A stretch of 64,000 nucleotides of DNA from Actinophytocola sp044466355 (GCF_044466355.1 NZ_JBITMQ010000005.1:310001-374000), one strand, 5' to 3'; shown: positions 9,400 through 18,169, numbered from the stretch's first letter. The notes: generated by a model from the sequence alone, not told the origin. Numbers and translations are program-made.

Positions 9400-9609
9400 C
9401 TCGGCCTCCTTCGCCGCGTCACCGCCAGGATGCGACTCGCATCTTGAGGCTCGCTCGCAACAAGCACGAGAACGTGCGGTAGCGACTCCCTTACCACGAG
9501 TGGCCAGGATGAGGACGAACTGTCGAGCAGCCTTCGAGCTGCCTTCCAGTGGCGGTGAGGAAACTCACAGGAAGCCCTGTCGCTGGGAGATGTCGGAGGG
9601 AGCGGAGCC

Positions 9610-10113
9610 ATGGCCGAACTGAAGATCTGGACGACACGCCAGCGGTTCAAGGTCGCCGCCCTGCCGAAGCGCGTGTACGAGCTGGTCACGGACATCACGG
9701 GCTGGCCGTCGGTCTTCGACTCGGTGGCCGCGGTCGAGCCACTCGGCACCGACCGGGCCTGCGAGCGGTTCCGGATCGTCGAGCACTCGGGGTCCTCCTG
9801 GATCTCCGTGCGCGAGGTGAACCAGAAGCGGCTGCAGGTCCGGTACCGGCGGCTCGACCCGCCCGCACCGCTCAGGTCGATGGCCGGGCTGTGGCGGGTG
9901 GAGACGAGGGCGGTCGGCGTCGTGGTGGCGCTCGACCACTACTTCAGCGTCGCCGACGACGACGCGGAGACGGCGGCCAGGGCCGCGCGGCAGATCACCG
10001 CGATCGGTACCGCGATGCTCGACTCGCTGCGGCGGACCGCCGAGCTCGGTGCGGTGTCGCACCCGCTTCCGTCCGGCCCGGACAGAGCGGTCCCGGAAAG
10101 AGAGGCCTCCTGA
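9610..10113 (+). CDS. SRPBCC (polyketide cyclase/START-like) protein
   Basis: 167-residue single SRPBCC domain (FKVAALPKRVYELVTDITGW near the start, then an alternating strand pattern and a long C-terminal helix with MLDSLRRTAELG). Such domains bind hydrophobic ligands in a deep pocket; relatives include aromatase/cyclases of aromatic polyketide pathways. Its stop overlaps the ATG of the truncated adenylate-forming protein at 10113 (ATGA). No polyketide synthase genes lie nearby, so a cyclase role is unproven. A GGAGGGAGCGG stretch precedes the ATG at 9610. Confidence 0.8.
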   Translation: MAELKIWTTRQRFKVAALPKRVYELVTDITGWPSVFDSVAAVEPLGTDRACERFRIVEHSGSSWISVREVNQKRLQVRYRRLDPPAPLRSMAGLWRVETRAVGVVVALDHYFSVADDDAETAARAARQITAIGTAMLDSLRRTAELGAVSHPLPSGPDRAVPEREAS

Positions 10114-10844
10114 TGACATCCTTCGCGGATCTGCCGGTCGGCTCGGCTGACGTACTGCCCAGTCTCGCGGCCGCGACCTGGCCCGACCGGGCCGCGCTGC
10201 GCACCACCAGCAGCACGGTCACGTTCGGCGAGTTGGACCGTGCCGTGTCGCGCCTGGCGTTCGGCCTGCGCCAGCGTCTCGGCGGTGACGGGTTGACGGT
10301 GGCCGTGGCCGCGTTGCCCGGCATGCACTTCCCGACGGCGTTCTTCGCGATCGTCCGCAGCGGCAACGTCGCGGCACCGGTCGACCCGGACACGCCGGCC
10401 GACGCCTTCGCCGACTTCCTCGCGGTGACGAAGGCGCGGGCGGTGGTGCTGGGCCGTGCGATGTACGAGCGGGTCCGGCCGGTGCTGCCGGACACGCTGG
10501 AACTGGTGCTGTTGCTCGACGCGCCCGCCGAGCCGGGTGTCCTGACGTGCGCGGAACTGTCTACCGGCGGTGCGCTGCTGGTCGAACCCCGGGACCGCGA
10601 CGAACGCGAACCGGCCGCCATACTGTCCGGTCTGCTGACGCACCAGGAACTGAAGGTCCGCGCGGCGGCGGTGAACCTGACGGCGGACGCGGTGATCCTG
10701 ACGACGACCCCGTCCTACGACCCGGTCACCCTGAGCGCGGCACTGCTGACGGGCGCCACGCAGATCCTGTCCCGCCACGACGACCACCCGGCATACCACC
10801 CACCGACACACGTCCTGACCGAGTCCGGCCTAAAGGCGGCGTAA
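10113..10844 (+). CDS. Truncated, P-loop-less acyl-adenylate ligase-like protein
   Basis: 243 residues that follow the N-terminal half of ANL-superfamily ligases (PDRAALRT, FGELDRAVSRLA, PTAFFAIVRSGNVAAPVDP). The Thr/Ser/Gly-rich ATP loop (YTSGTTGxPKG in active enzymes) is missing; ILSG runs straight into LLTHQELKVRAAA. The protein stops about where SYDPVTLSAALLTGATQIL would lead into the second subdomain. The A5, A8 and C-terminal lysine motifs are absent, so adenylation is not expected. It is translationally coupled to the SRPBCC gene and may be a ligand-binding partner. Its intact frame argues against simple decay. Confidence 0.75.
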   Translation: MTSFADLPVGSADVLPSLAAATWPDRAALRTTSSTVTFGELDRAVSRLAFGLRQRLGGDGLTVAVAALPGMHFPTAFFAIVRSGNVAAPVDPDTPADAFADFLAVTKARAVVLGRAMYERVRPVLPDTLELVLLLDAPAEPGVLTCAELSTGGALLVEPRDRDEREPAAILSGLLTHQELKVRAAAVNLTADAVILTTTPSYDPVTLSAALLTGATQILSRHDDHPAYHPPTHVLTESGLKAA

Positions 10845-10845
10845 C

Positions 10846-11165
10846 CCCGCGAGTCGCGCGCTCAAACACCGCGAGTCGCGTTCTCCGACACCGCGAGTCG
10901 CGTGCTCGTGCATACCGAGTTGTCGAATTCGTGCAGGTCCTGAGGGGGCGGCATGCGCGAATCATCCAACTCGGTGTGTCCGAGCGCGTGACTCGCGGTG
11001 TTCCGGTGCGCGACTCGCGGTGTCTGGGAACGCGACTCGCCGCTCTCAGGCACGGCGAGTCGCGCTCTCAGACACGTCGAGTTGGACGATTCGTGCAGGT
11101 CGCGGAGAGCCAGGACCTGCACGAAACCTACAACTCAGTGTGTTCTAGAGCGCGACTCGCGGGGT
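10846..11165. repeat. Intergenic inverted-repeat element R3 (two cores back to back)
   Basis: Three left units (GCGAGTCGCG type) from 10850 are followed by a first core (GAGTTGTCGAATTCGTGCAG ... ATCCAACTCGG) and three right units (GTGACTCGC, GCGACTCGC, GCGACTCGC). Two further left units, a second core (GAGTTGGACGATTCGTGCAG ... CCTGCACGAAACC) and one right unit complete it. The element fills the whole gap between two convergent genes and touches both stop codons. It therefore looks like a tandem duplication of the R1/R2 structure with fewer units per arm. Confidence 0.9.
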
Positions 11166-12974
11166 TTAGGGCTGGAGGACGGTTTCGTCGGGGGTTTCCG
11201 CGAAGAGGGAGTCGATTTCCGCGGCGTACTTCTTCGCGATCGGCTTGCGGCGGAGCTTCATCGTCGGGGTGAGTTCCTCGCCGCCCGGTTCCCACGACGA
11301 GGGGAGCAGGCGCAGGCGTTTCACCTGTTCCACGCGGGCCAGCTTCTCGTTGCCCTCCTTCAGGCCGGCCAGCACCGCCGCGCGGATCTCCGGGTGAGCC
11401 ACCAGTTCCTCCGGCGATGCGCCGCCGAACCCGTGCTGCGACGCGAACGCCGTCGCCGCGTCCGGATCGAGGACCGCGAGCGCCGCGACGTAAGGCCGGT
11501 CGTCGCCGATCGCCACGACCTGGCCGACCAGCGACGTCGCCGCCTTGATCGCGTTCTCGATGTTGGACGGGGACATGTTCTTCCCCGACGCGTTGATGAT
11601 CAGTTCCTTCTTGCGGTCGACGATCCTGACGTACCCGTCCGCGTCGATCTCCGCGATGTCGCCGGTGTGCAGCCAGCCGTCGGCGTCGATGGTCTCGGCC
11701 GTCTTCTCCGGATCGTTGCGGTACCCGCGCATGATCGTCGGGCCCTTGGTGAGCAGCTCGCCGTCGTCGGCGATCTTGATCTCCATGTTGAGCACCGCAC
11801 GTCCGACCGTGCCGAGCTTCGTCTGCCCCGGCGCGTTCGCCGTGGTGGCGCCGCCGGTCTCGGACATGCCCCACACCTCGTACACCGGGATCCCGAGGCC
11901 CCAGAAGAACTCCAGGATGTCGGCCGAGATCGCCGACGCACCCGACGCCGGGCCCTTCACCTGGTCGAGCCCGAGCTTGTCGCGCAGCTTGGACAGCACG
12001 AGCTTGTCCGCGACCCGGTGCTGCGCCGCGAGAACCGCGGGGAGCGCTCTCCCGGCCAGCTGGTGGCGCGCCGCCTTGATGCCGGTCTCGATGGCCCACG
12101 TCGCGATCCGCCGCTTGGCGCCGCTCGGTTCAGCGGCCAGGCCGACGTCGATCGCGGCCTTCAGCTTCTGCCACACGCGCGGCACGGCGAAGAACGTCTG
12201 CGGCCGCACGTCGTTCAGCGCCTCGGCGAGCTTGGTGAGGTCCGCGACGCACGTGACCTGGATACCGAACAGGATCGCGAAGTACTGGGAGGTCACGCGG
12301 TCCGCGATGTGCGCGGCGGGCAGGTAGGACATGACCTTGTCGCCCGCACGCGCGTCGAACAGCACCCGCACGGCGTCCGCCTCGGCGATCACGTTCGCGT
12401 GGGTGAGCTCGACGCCCTTCGGCGGGCCCGTGGTGCCGGACGTGTAGATGATCGTCGCGAGGTCGGACGGCTCGACGGCCTGCCACGCGGCGTCGAAGTC
12501 GAAGTCGGGGTCGCCCTCGGCCTCCAGGTCGGCGAGCGACAGCACTCCGTCCACATCGGACACCTCGTCGACGCACACGATGTGCGTGACGTCGCCGCCT
12601 GCTTCCTGGACACGGGGAAGGAACCGCTCGTCGCAGAACACGACCTTGTTGCCCGCGTTGCCGAACAGGTACGCGATCTGCTCGGGCGTCGAGGTGTTGT
12701 AGATCGAGAACGGCGTCGCGCCGAGGTGCAGCGCCGCCGCGTCCACGAGATGGAACTCCGGCCGGTTGCTGAGCATCAGCCCGACCGTGTCACCGCGCTC
12801 GACGCCGACGGCCGCGAGCCCGGCCGCGAGCTTGCGCACCCGCCGGTCCCACTCGCGCCAGGTGATCGCCGTGCCGCCGCCGGGGGTGCGGATGATGACC
12901 TCGCCTGGCGTCTTCCTGACGAACTCCTGGAAGGACGCGCACAACGTGTGCGGCAAGGGGGATGTCTCGTTCAT
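11166..12974 (-). CDS. Long-chain fatty-acid-CoA ligase (FadD15-like)
   Basis: 602-residue AMP-forming acyl-CoA synthetase. ATP loop YTSGTTGPPKGVELTH is at about residue 183, the A5 region VYEVWGMSETGG at about 345, the GWLHTGDIAEIDADGYV region at about 435, and the A8 loop RKKELIINASGKNMSPSNIE at about 455. The family activates long-chain fatty acids with ATP and CoA at the cytoplasmic membrane. The ATG at 12974 gives MNETSPLPHTL with a GGAG nine bases upstream and a normal family length. An upstream in-frame ATG at 13031 would add 19 unlikely residues. It is convergent with 10113 across element R3. Confidence 0.93.
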   Translation of the reverse strand: MNETSPLPHTLCASFQEFVRKTPGEVIIRTPGGGTAITWREWDRRVRKLAAGLAAVGVERGDTVGLMLSNRPEFHLVDAAALHLGATPFSIYNTSTPEQIAYLFGNAGNKVVFCDERFLPRVQEAGGDVTHIVCVDEVSDVDGVLSLADLEAEGDPDFDFDAAWQAVEPSDLATIIYTSGTTGPPKGVELTHANVIAEADAVRVLFDARAGDKVMSYLPAAHIADRVTSQYFAILFGIQVTCVADLTKLAEALNDVRPQTFFAVPRVWQKLKAAIDVGLAAEPSGAKRRIATWAIETGIKAARHQLAGRALPAVLAAQHRVADKLVLSKLRDKLGLDQVKGPASGASAISADILEFFWGLGIPVYEVWGMSETGGATTANAPGQTKLGTVGRAVLNMEIKIADDGELLTKGPTIMRGYRNDPEKTAETIDADGWLHTGDIAEIDADGYVRIVDRKKELIINASGKNMSPSNIENAIKAATSLVGQVVAIGDDRPYVAALAVLDPDAATAFASQHGFGGASPEELVAHPEIRAAVLAGLKEGNEKLARVEQVKRLRLLPSSWEPGGEELTPTMKLRRKPIAKKYAAEIDSLFAETPDETVLQP

Positions 12975-13105
12975 GTGCCACGCTCCGATGCGCCGGTTCG
13001 GTCCCCCCGAATAGGGCGTGATCGTAAGCACCAGAGCGGTGCCGCGTCCACGCCGAACCGGGCATTGCCGACATCCGGAAGGCTACTGTCACTATTGGCG
13101 ACCGG

Positions 13106-13390
13106 TCAACAACGCTCCGCCCGGCACTGCGCGACCAGGGTGTCGTGGTCGGCCGGATCGGCCTCGGAGAGCGCTGTCCCGCGGCCCGTCGTCACCCGCA
13201 TCCGTTCGGCGAGTGCCGCCGCGGCCGCCTCGTCATCGACGCACACCGACACGACCAGCGGCCGCCCGACGCTGTCAAAGCTCCACGGCACCGGGCACGG
13301 CGGCGCGTGGTCGGGATCCGGGCACAACAGCCGCGCGACCGGCTCCTTCAAGTCGTCGTCGCCGTCGATCGTGATCTCGTAGATCCGCAT
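13106..13390 (-). CDS. Small conserved-looking hypothetical protein (94 residues)
   Basis: Reads MRIYEITIDGDDDLKEPVAR at the N-terminus, then LCPDPDHAPPCPVPWSF and a C-terminal DHDTLVAQC. It is soluble and acidic, with four cysteines (two close together) that could bind a metal, though no known zinc motif is complete. The end is preceded by a typical helix (DEAAAAALAERMRV). It lies between the FadD-like gene and the enoyl-CoA hydratase on the same strand with short gaps, so it may share their transcript. Function unknown. Confidence 0.6.
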   Translation of the reverse strand: MRIYEITIDGDDDLKEPVARLLCPDPDHAPPCPVPWSFDSVGRPLVVSVCVDDEAAAAALAERMRVTTGRGTALSEADPADHDTLVAQCRAERC

Positions 13391-13440
13391 GCCACCCGAC
13401 GGTAGGCGCGGATCGGCAGCGACACCTCCGGGGATTTCCC

Positions 13441-14265
13441 TTATTTCCGCAGCCAGGGCAGGTAGTCGGGGAGGTCGTCCGGCACCTTCTGGGTCCACTG
13501 TGGATCGCGGCGTTGCAGGAACGACATGATGCCCTCGACGGTGTCGGGGTTGCTCGCGCTGCCCGCGATGAGCCGGGAGTCGAGGCTCCGCACGGGGAAC
13601 GGCGAGTCGAGCGGCGCCGCCCGGTAGAGCATCTGCCGGATCACCGCCACGGACACCGGCGCGGTCGTCCTGATCAGCTCGCGGGCCAGCTCGTAGGCCT
13701 TGTCGAGCACCTCGTCCGGCTCGTGGAGAGCGCTCACCATCCCCGCCGCGAGGGCCTCGTCGGCGTCGAACACCCGGCCGCTCACCATCCAGTCCATGGC
13801 CCGGCCCAGGCCGACGAGCCGTGGCAGGAACCACGTCGACGCGCCTTCCGGGTACAGACCGCGCCGTGAGAACACGAAACCGAAGCGTGCGTCCGTGGCG
13901 GCGAGCCGGAAGTCCGCGGGCAGGATGATCGTCGACCCGGCGCCGACCGCCGCGCCCTGGATGGCCGCGATGACCGGCTTGTTCATCGCGAAGATCCGCA
14001 TCGAGCAGCGGCCGGCGGGTTCGTGCCATTCCCGCTCGCTGTCGGCCGACACGTCGAGGCCGCCCGAGGAGAGGTCGGCGCCGACGCAGAAGTCGTTGCC
14101 CGCACCGGTCAGGACGACGACGCGGACGGCCTGGTCGCCGTCGGCCTCGTCGAACGCCGTCGCCAGCTCGTTCGCCATCGTCACCGTGTAGCCGTTGCGT
14201 GCCTCGGGCCGGTTCAGCGTCACGGTCGCGACGCCGTCGGACACCGCATAGCTCACGTGCTCCAT
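13441..14265 (-). CDS. Enoyl-CoA hydratase/isomerase family protein
   Basis: 274-residue crotonase-fold protein. The N-terminal sheet is YAVSDGVATVTLNRPEARN. The oxyanion-hole region is GAGNDFCVGADLSSGG (about residues 55-70) and IQGAAVGAGSTIILPADFRL (about 105-124). The usual catalytic glutamates are not obvious: the FSRRGLYPEGASTWFLPR segment carries one Glu in the second position used by isomerases and hydratases. It belongs with the fatty-acid genes around it. It follows the TetR gene by four bases and probably shares its promoter. Confidence 0.9.
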   Translation of the reverse strand: MEHVSYAVSDGVATVTLNRPEARNGYTVTMANELATAFDEADGDQAVRVVVLTGAGNDFCVGADLSSGGLDVSADSEREWHEPAGRCSMRIFAMNKPVIAAIQGAAVGAGSTIILPADFRLAATDARFGFVFSRRGLYPEGASTWFLPRLVGLGRAMDWMVSGRVFDADEALAAGMVSALHEPDEVLDKAYELARELIRTTAPVSVAVIRQMLYRAAPLDSPFPVRSLDSRLIAGSASNPDTVEGIMSFLQRRDPQWTQKVPDDLPDYLPWLRK

Positions 14266-14269
14266 GCGA

Positions 14270-14830
14270 TCACGTTAGTGCCATCGCGAGCAGATCCCGG
14301 CACGCTGCTTGGAGAGCGCTCTCCTCGATGCCGTCGCCGCGGGTCAGTTCGTGCAGCACCAACCCGTCGAGGTGGGCCAGCAGCGTGCGACTGCGCCGTT
14401 CCGGTTCCGTGGCACCCGCCGCGGCGATGTTCTTCTCCGCCATCTCCCGGAACATCGACCCGTACTCGATCATCTTCGCGCGCAGGTCCGGGCGTCGGGT
14501 CGACTCCAGCGTCAGTTCGTAACGGGCGAGTGTGCGTTCGCGGCCCTCGGTGACCCAGGCTCGGACGACAGCGGCCAGCAGGTCGGAGAGCGCTCTCGCG
14601 TCCAGTTCGCCGCTGTGTGCCGGCACGTCGGCGACGTCGCGGGCGTCCAGCTCAGCCATCCGTGCGAGAGCGGCGAACATCAGCGCCTCGCGGGTGCGGA
14701 AGTAGTAGGAGGTGGAACCCTCCGGCAGGCCGGCCACGCGGTCGACGGCGCGGTGCGTGAACCCGCGCATGCCCGCACGCGCCAGGGTCGTGATGGCCGC
14801 GTCCGCGATCACAGTTCGCCGGTCTGTCAT
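14270..14830 (-). CDS. TetR family transcriptional regulator
   Basis: 186-residue regulator with an N-terminal helix-turn-helix (ITTLARAGMRGFTHRAVDRV then GLPEGSTSYYFRTREALMFA) and a helical C-terminal ligand domain. It is divergent from the FAD monooxygenase at 14882, and the 51-bp gap holds two near-perfect palindromes. It is followed after four bases by the enoyl-CoA hydratase, so repression probably covers both directions. The pairing suggests that a substrate or product of the monooxygenase is the inducer. Confidence 0.9.
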   Translation of the reverse strand: MTDRRTVIADAAITTLARAGMRGFTHRAVDRVAGLPEGSTSYYFRTREALMFAALARMAELDARDVADVPAHSGELDARALSDLLAAVVRAWVTEGRERTLARYELTLESTRRPDLRAKMIEYGSMFREMAEKNIAAAGATEPERRSRTLLAHLDGLVLHELTRGDGIEESALQAACRDLLAMALT

Positions 14831-14836
14831 GCCGAC

Positions 14837-14873
14837 ACTCTACGGGTGTAGAGTCCTCTACGACTGTAGAGGA
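14837..14873. promoter_or_regulatory. Tandem palindromic operators of the TetR/monooxygenase divergent promoter
   Basis: ACTCTAC-GGGT-GTAGAGT (14837-14854) and TCCTCTAC-GACT-GTAGAGGA (14854-14873) are perfect inverted repeats sharing the core CTCTAC-N4-GTAGAG. Their centres are 18 bp apart, so two dimers could sit side by side. The second one overlaps the GAGGAGG ribosome-binding site of the monooxygenase, so binding could block transcription or translation start. Confidence 0.8.
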
Positions 14874-14881
14874 GGGGTGTC

Positions 14882-16015
14882 ATGGAAGCGATCGTCGCAG
14901 GTGGGGGCATCGGCGGACTGGCTGTCGCGGCGGGGTTGTCCCGGCGCGGCTGGGACGTCGCCGTGCTGGAGCAGACCGCGGAGTTCGGCGTCGTCGGAGC
15001 GGGGATTTCGTTGTGGCCCAACGCTTTCCGCGCGCTGGAGGCGGTGGGCGTGACGGTCCCGGCGGACCGGCTCGGCGCGACGGGCGGGCTGCGGGACTGG
15101 CGTGGCAGGTGGATCGTGCACATGTCCGACGTCACCGAGCACACGTCACGGGCAGTCGTCGCGCACCGGCACGACCTGCGGAACGCGTTGCTGGCGGCGG
15201 TACCTGACGACTGTCAGGTACCGGGCATCCGGGTGACCGGCGCCCGGATCGAGGGTGCTCGTGCGGTGGTCGAACACGAAGGCGGCGAGCTGTCGGCGGA
15301 CCTGCTGATCGGTGCGGACGGAATCAACAGCGCGGTCCGGCGGGCGCTGTGGCCGTCGGCGGCCGCGCCGAAGTACTCGAAGCACACGGTGTGGCGGATG
15401 GTCATGCCCGCGCCGCCGGGGGTCGAGACGTGGGCGGAGACGTGGGGCCCCGGAGCGGTGTTCGGGGCGTTCCCCATGGCGGACGGCCGCGTGTACTGCT
15501 ACGGCACTGCGACGGTGCCCGAAGGCGGTCGCGGTCCCGACGGCGAACTGGCCGAGCTGCGTCGACGTTTCGGTGACTGGTGCTCGCCGATCCCGGAGAT
15601 CCTGTCGGCTGCGACGGAGGACCAGGTGCTGCGCAACGACATCCACTACCTACCGCGGTTGCCGACGTACGTGCGTGGCCCGGTCGCGTTGCTGGGCGAC
15701 GCGGCGCACGCGATGACGCCGAACCTGGGGCAGGGCGGCTGCCAGGCCCTGGAGGACGCGGCGACACTGTCGGTCGCCGTGGAGACACAGCCGGACCTGG
15801 CGACCGCCCTGCGCCGGTACGACGAACTGCGCCGCCCGCGCACGCAGGCGTTGTGGCGCAAGGCGTTGATGAGCCGGGACGTGTCGCACCTGACGTGGGC
15901 GCCCGCGCGGGTGGCGCGGAACGCCATGCTGCGGGCACTGCCGAAGTCGGTGTTCGTCAGGTCGCTGGCGCAACCGTTCAGCTGGCGCCCGGAGGACGGC
16001 CTGGTCCGCACCTGA
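14882..16015 (+). CDS. FAD-dependent monooxygenase (aromatic hydroxylase type)
   Basis: 377-residue class A flavoprotein monooxygenase. The dinucleotide motif GGGIGGLAVAAGLSRRGWDV is at residues about 8-27, a DG-type motif ADLLIGADGINSAVR at about 138, and the second FAD motif GDAAHAMTPNLGQGGCQALE at about 275. The family uses NAD(P)H and O2 to hydroxylate or epoxidise aromatic or isoprenoid substrates; relatives are salicylate or 6-hydroxynicotinate hydroxylases and zeaxanthin epoxidase. The ATG is placed 9 bases after GAGGAGG. Control by the adjacent TetR is likely. The exact substrate is unknown. Confidence 0.92.
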   Translation: MEAIVAGGGIGGLAVAAGLSRRGWDVAVLEQTAEFGVVGAGISLWPNAFRALEAVGVTVPADRLGATGGLRDWRGRWIVHMSDVTEHTSRAVVAHRHDLRNALLAAVPDDCQVPGIRVTGARIEGARAVVEHEGGELSADLLIGADGINSAVRRALWPSAAAPKYSKHTVWRMVMPAPPGVETWAETWGPGAVFGAFPMADGRVYCYGTATVPEGGRGPDGELAELRRRFGDWCSPIPEILSAATEDQVLRNDIHYLPRLPTYVRGPVALLGDAAHAMTPNLGQGGCQALEDAATLSVAVETQPDLATALRRYDELRRPRTQALWRKALMSRDVSHLTWAPARVARNAMLRALPKSVFVRSLAQPFSWRPEDGLVRT

Positions 16016-16085
16016 CCCCAGTCCGAAAAGGACGACTCTGACCTGGGAAAACATCGAAAATCCCGCACTCAGGACAGAACCGTGC

Positions 16086-16200
16086 CCCCACCCGTTCCCG
16101 GGGGCCACCCGCCATGCCAGTCTACCGGTGCCCACCGTCAGGGGGCGGGATGTCGATCTTGCCTGTGGACAACCGGGTGAGCTGTGGACAACTCGGTCGA
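16086..16200. repeat. Dispersed ~115-bp element, copy A, with two perfect DnaA boxes
   Basis: The block CCACCCGCCATGCCAGTCTA and its flanks match the segment near 29090 almost base for base. It is followed at equal spacing by TGTCGATCTTG and two TGTGGACAA sites (16164-16172 and 16183-16191). Read on the minus strand these are TTGTCCACA, the consensus high-G+C actinobacterial DnaA box. The two boxes are 19 bp apart in both copies. It lies between the monooxygenase and the M50 protease genes. Confidence 0.8.
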
Positions 16201-16222
16201 CGTAACAGTGATCGCACCCGGG

Positions 16223-16906
16223 ATGTGGTCGGCTTGCGCGGTGGACGTGCTCGACGATCAGGCGGCCGTGGCCGTGACCGGGGTGATCGCGCTCCTGGTG
16301 GTGACCTTCAGCGAGTTGTGGCGCCCAGCCCGCAACGTGATCACGATCGTGCACGAGGCCGGGCACGCGCTGGTCGCCGTGCTGGTCGGGCGGCGGCTGT
16401 CCGGGATCCGGCTGCACTCGGACACCTCCGGCCTCACCCTCACCAAGGGCAAGCCGTACGGGCCGGGCATGGTGTCGACCGCGCTCGCCGGATACCTCGC
16501 GCCCTCGCTGCTCGGGCTCGGGTTCGCCGCGCTCGTCGGCGGCGGGCTGACCGGCACGGTGCTCGTCGTCTGCGGTGTCCTGCTGCTCGGCGTGCTCGTC
16601 ATGGTCAGGAACGTCTACGGCTTCTTCTCCGTCCTGCTGACCGGCGGCGTGCTGTTCGGCATCGCCTGGTGGACTCCGCCGCCGGTGCAGGCCGCGTTCG
16701 CGCACCTGATCACCTGGTTCCTCCTTCTGGGTGGCGTCCGCCCGGTCGGCGAGCTGCAGAGCAAACGCCGCCGCGGTTGGGCGCGGGACTCCGACGCCGA
16801 CCAGCTCGCACGGCTCACCGGCGCGCCGGGGCTGCTGTGGGTCGGCATGTTCCTCTTCATCAACCTCGGCGCTCTGGCACTCGCGGCGGCCTGGCTTCTG
16901 GGGTGA
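16223..16906 (+). CDS. M50-type membrane metallopeptidase-like protein
   Basis: 227-residue membrane protein with a zinc-protease motif IVHEAGHALVAVLVG in the first third and four to five hydrophobic segments. The second half contains an FLLLGGVRPVGELQ segment in which a polar turn replaces the usual NPDG motif. M50 proteins cleave within the membrane, for example anti-sigma factors. The start is uncertain: a GTG at 16184 is in frame but lies inside the second DnaA box of the repeat element, so the ATG at 16223 is preferred. Ten bases upstream of the ProA-like ATG are untranslated. Confidence 0.75.
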   Translation: MWSACAVDVLDDQAAVAVTGVIALLVVTFSELWRPARNVITIVHEAGHALVAVLVGRRLSGIRLHSDTSGLTLTKGKPYGPGMVSTALAGYLAPSLLGLGFAALVGGGLTGTVLVVCGVLLLGVLVMVRNVYGFFSVLLTGGVLFGIAWWTPPPVQAAFAHLITWFLLLGGVRPVGELQSKRRRGWARDSDADQLARLTGAPGLLWVGMFLFINLGALALAAAWLLG

Positions 16907-16920
16907 GGCAGACTTGGTAC

Positions 16921-18165
16921 ATGACTGTGGTGACCGAGTCCGTTTCGTCCGCTGTCGCGTCGTGTGCACAGGCCGCGTTCCGCGCCGCGCCGTCGTTGGC
17001 CGCGGCGCCCGACGCGACGATCGACGGCGCCCTGTCGGCGATGGCGTCCCACCTGCGCTCCTCGGTCGACGTCCTCATGGCCGCCAACGAGGCCGACGTG
17101 GCGGCGGCGCGGGAGTCGGGGATGAGCGCCGGCCTGCTCGACCGGCTGCGCCTGTCGCCGGAGCGGCTGGAGTCGATGGCCGCCGCGTTGGACCTGCTCG
17201 CGTCGACGCCGCACCCGCCGCGGTCGGAGTTCGTGCGTGACCTGCCGGGCGGGCTGAAGCTGTACGAGCGTCGCCGCCCGGTCGGTGTCATCGGCGCGAA
17301 CTACGAGGCCCGGCCGAACGTGACCGTCGACGTCGCGTCGCAGCTGGTCAAGTCACGCAACGCCGGTGTCCTGCGAACCGGTGGCGCTGCGCTGCGCTCG
17401 GCCACCGCGCTGCTCGAGCACGTCGTGGCGCCTGCGCTGTCGGACGTGTCGCTCGACCCCGCCGCCATCCAGCTGGTGCCGACCCCGGACCGTGCGGCGG
17501 CGACCGCCCTCGTGTCGCAGCCGGCGCACATCCCGCTGGTGATCCTGCGGGGGAGCGGCGACACCACCCGCACGCTCGGCGAGGAGGCCGCACGCCACGG
17601 CGTGCGGACGCTCGCGCACGCGGACGGCGGCGGCGTGCTGTACGTGGACGTCGACGCGGACGTGGAACGCGTGTTGTCGCTGGTCAAGGACAGCGTGGAC
17701 CGGCTGGGCGTGTGCAACCGGCTGAACCTGCTGCTGATCCACTCGTCGCTGTACGAGTCGCTGCTGCCGAAGGTCTCGCAGACGCTGGCCGACCTCGACA
17801 TCACGGTCTCGCTGCCGCCGCACAGCCACCCCGTCGGGTACGAATGGGCGCTGGACTCGGACCGTGAGGCGACCGTGACCGTGCTGCCCGTCTCGTCGGC
17901 GCAGCAGGCGGCCGAGGTCGCGAACGTCGAGACGTCGGGGCTGGCCGCGTCGATCGTCACCACCTCGGAGGCCACGGCGACCGCGTTCATGGACGCCTAC
18001 ACCGGCACCGGTGTCTTCTGGAACGCGACCACCCGCCTGCTGGACGGCTTCAAGCTCCTCGCCGTCCCGGAGACCGGCATCAACATCGACAAGGTCCCCG
18101 GCCCCCGCGGCCCGGTCACCTACCCGGACCTCTGCCTGCGCCAGTACGCCATCGTCCCGGCCTGA
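16921..18165 (+). CDS. Divergent gamma-glutamyl phosphate reductase (ProA)-like dehydrogenase
   Basis: 414 residues with the ProA fold: VGVIGANYEARPNVTVDVAS (about residues 119-138), LRTGGAAL, and the catalytic-cysteine segment LGVCNRLNLLLIH (about 260). It differs from true ProA in conserved places: NCH after the glycine loop is replaced by DGGGVLYV, and the C-terminal GFGAEIGIST is replaced by AVPETGINIDKVPGPRG. No proB or obg lies nearby. It may reduce another acyl phosphate or be a second, specialised ProA. The stop is eight bases before repeat R4. Confidence 0.8.
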   Translation: MTVVTESVSSAVASCAQAAFRAAPSLAAAPDATIDGALSAMASHLRSSVDVLMAANEADVAAARESGMSAGLLDRLRLSPERLESMAAALDLLASTPHPPRSEFVRDLPGGLKLYERRRPVGVIGANYEARPNVTVDVASQLVKSRNAGVLRTGGAALRSATALLEHVVAPALSDVSLDPAAIQLVPTPDRAAATALVSQPAHIPLVILRGSGDTTRTLGEEAARHGVRTLAHADGGGVLYVDVDADVERVLSLVKDSVDRLGVCNRLNLLLIHSSLYESLLPKVSQTLADLDITVSLPPHSHPVGYEWALDSDREATVTVLPVSSAQQAAEVANVETSGLAASIVTTSEATATAFMDAYTGTGVFWNATTRLLDGFKLLAVPETGINIDKVPGPRGPVTYPDLCLRQYAIVPA

Positions 18166-18169
18166 CCCC

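Noticed and set aside
16184..16222. GTG 16184 as the M50 protease start
   Set aside because: The GTG is part of the DnaA box in a dispersed repeat, and the same sequence in copy B does not start a gene.
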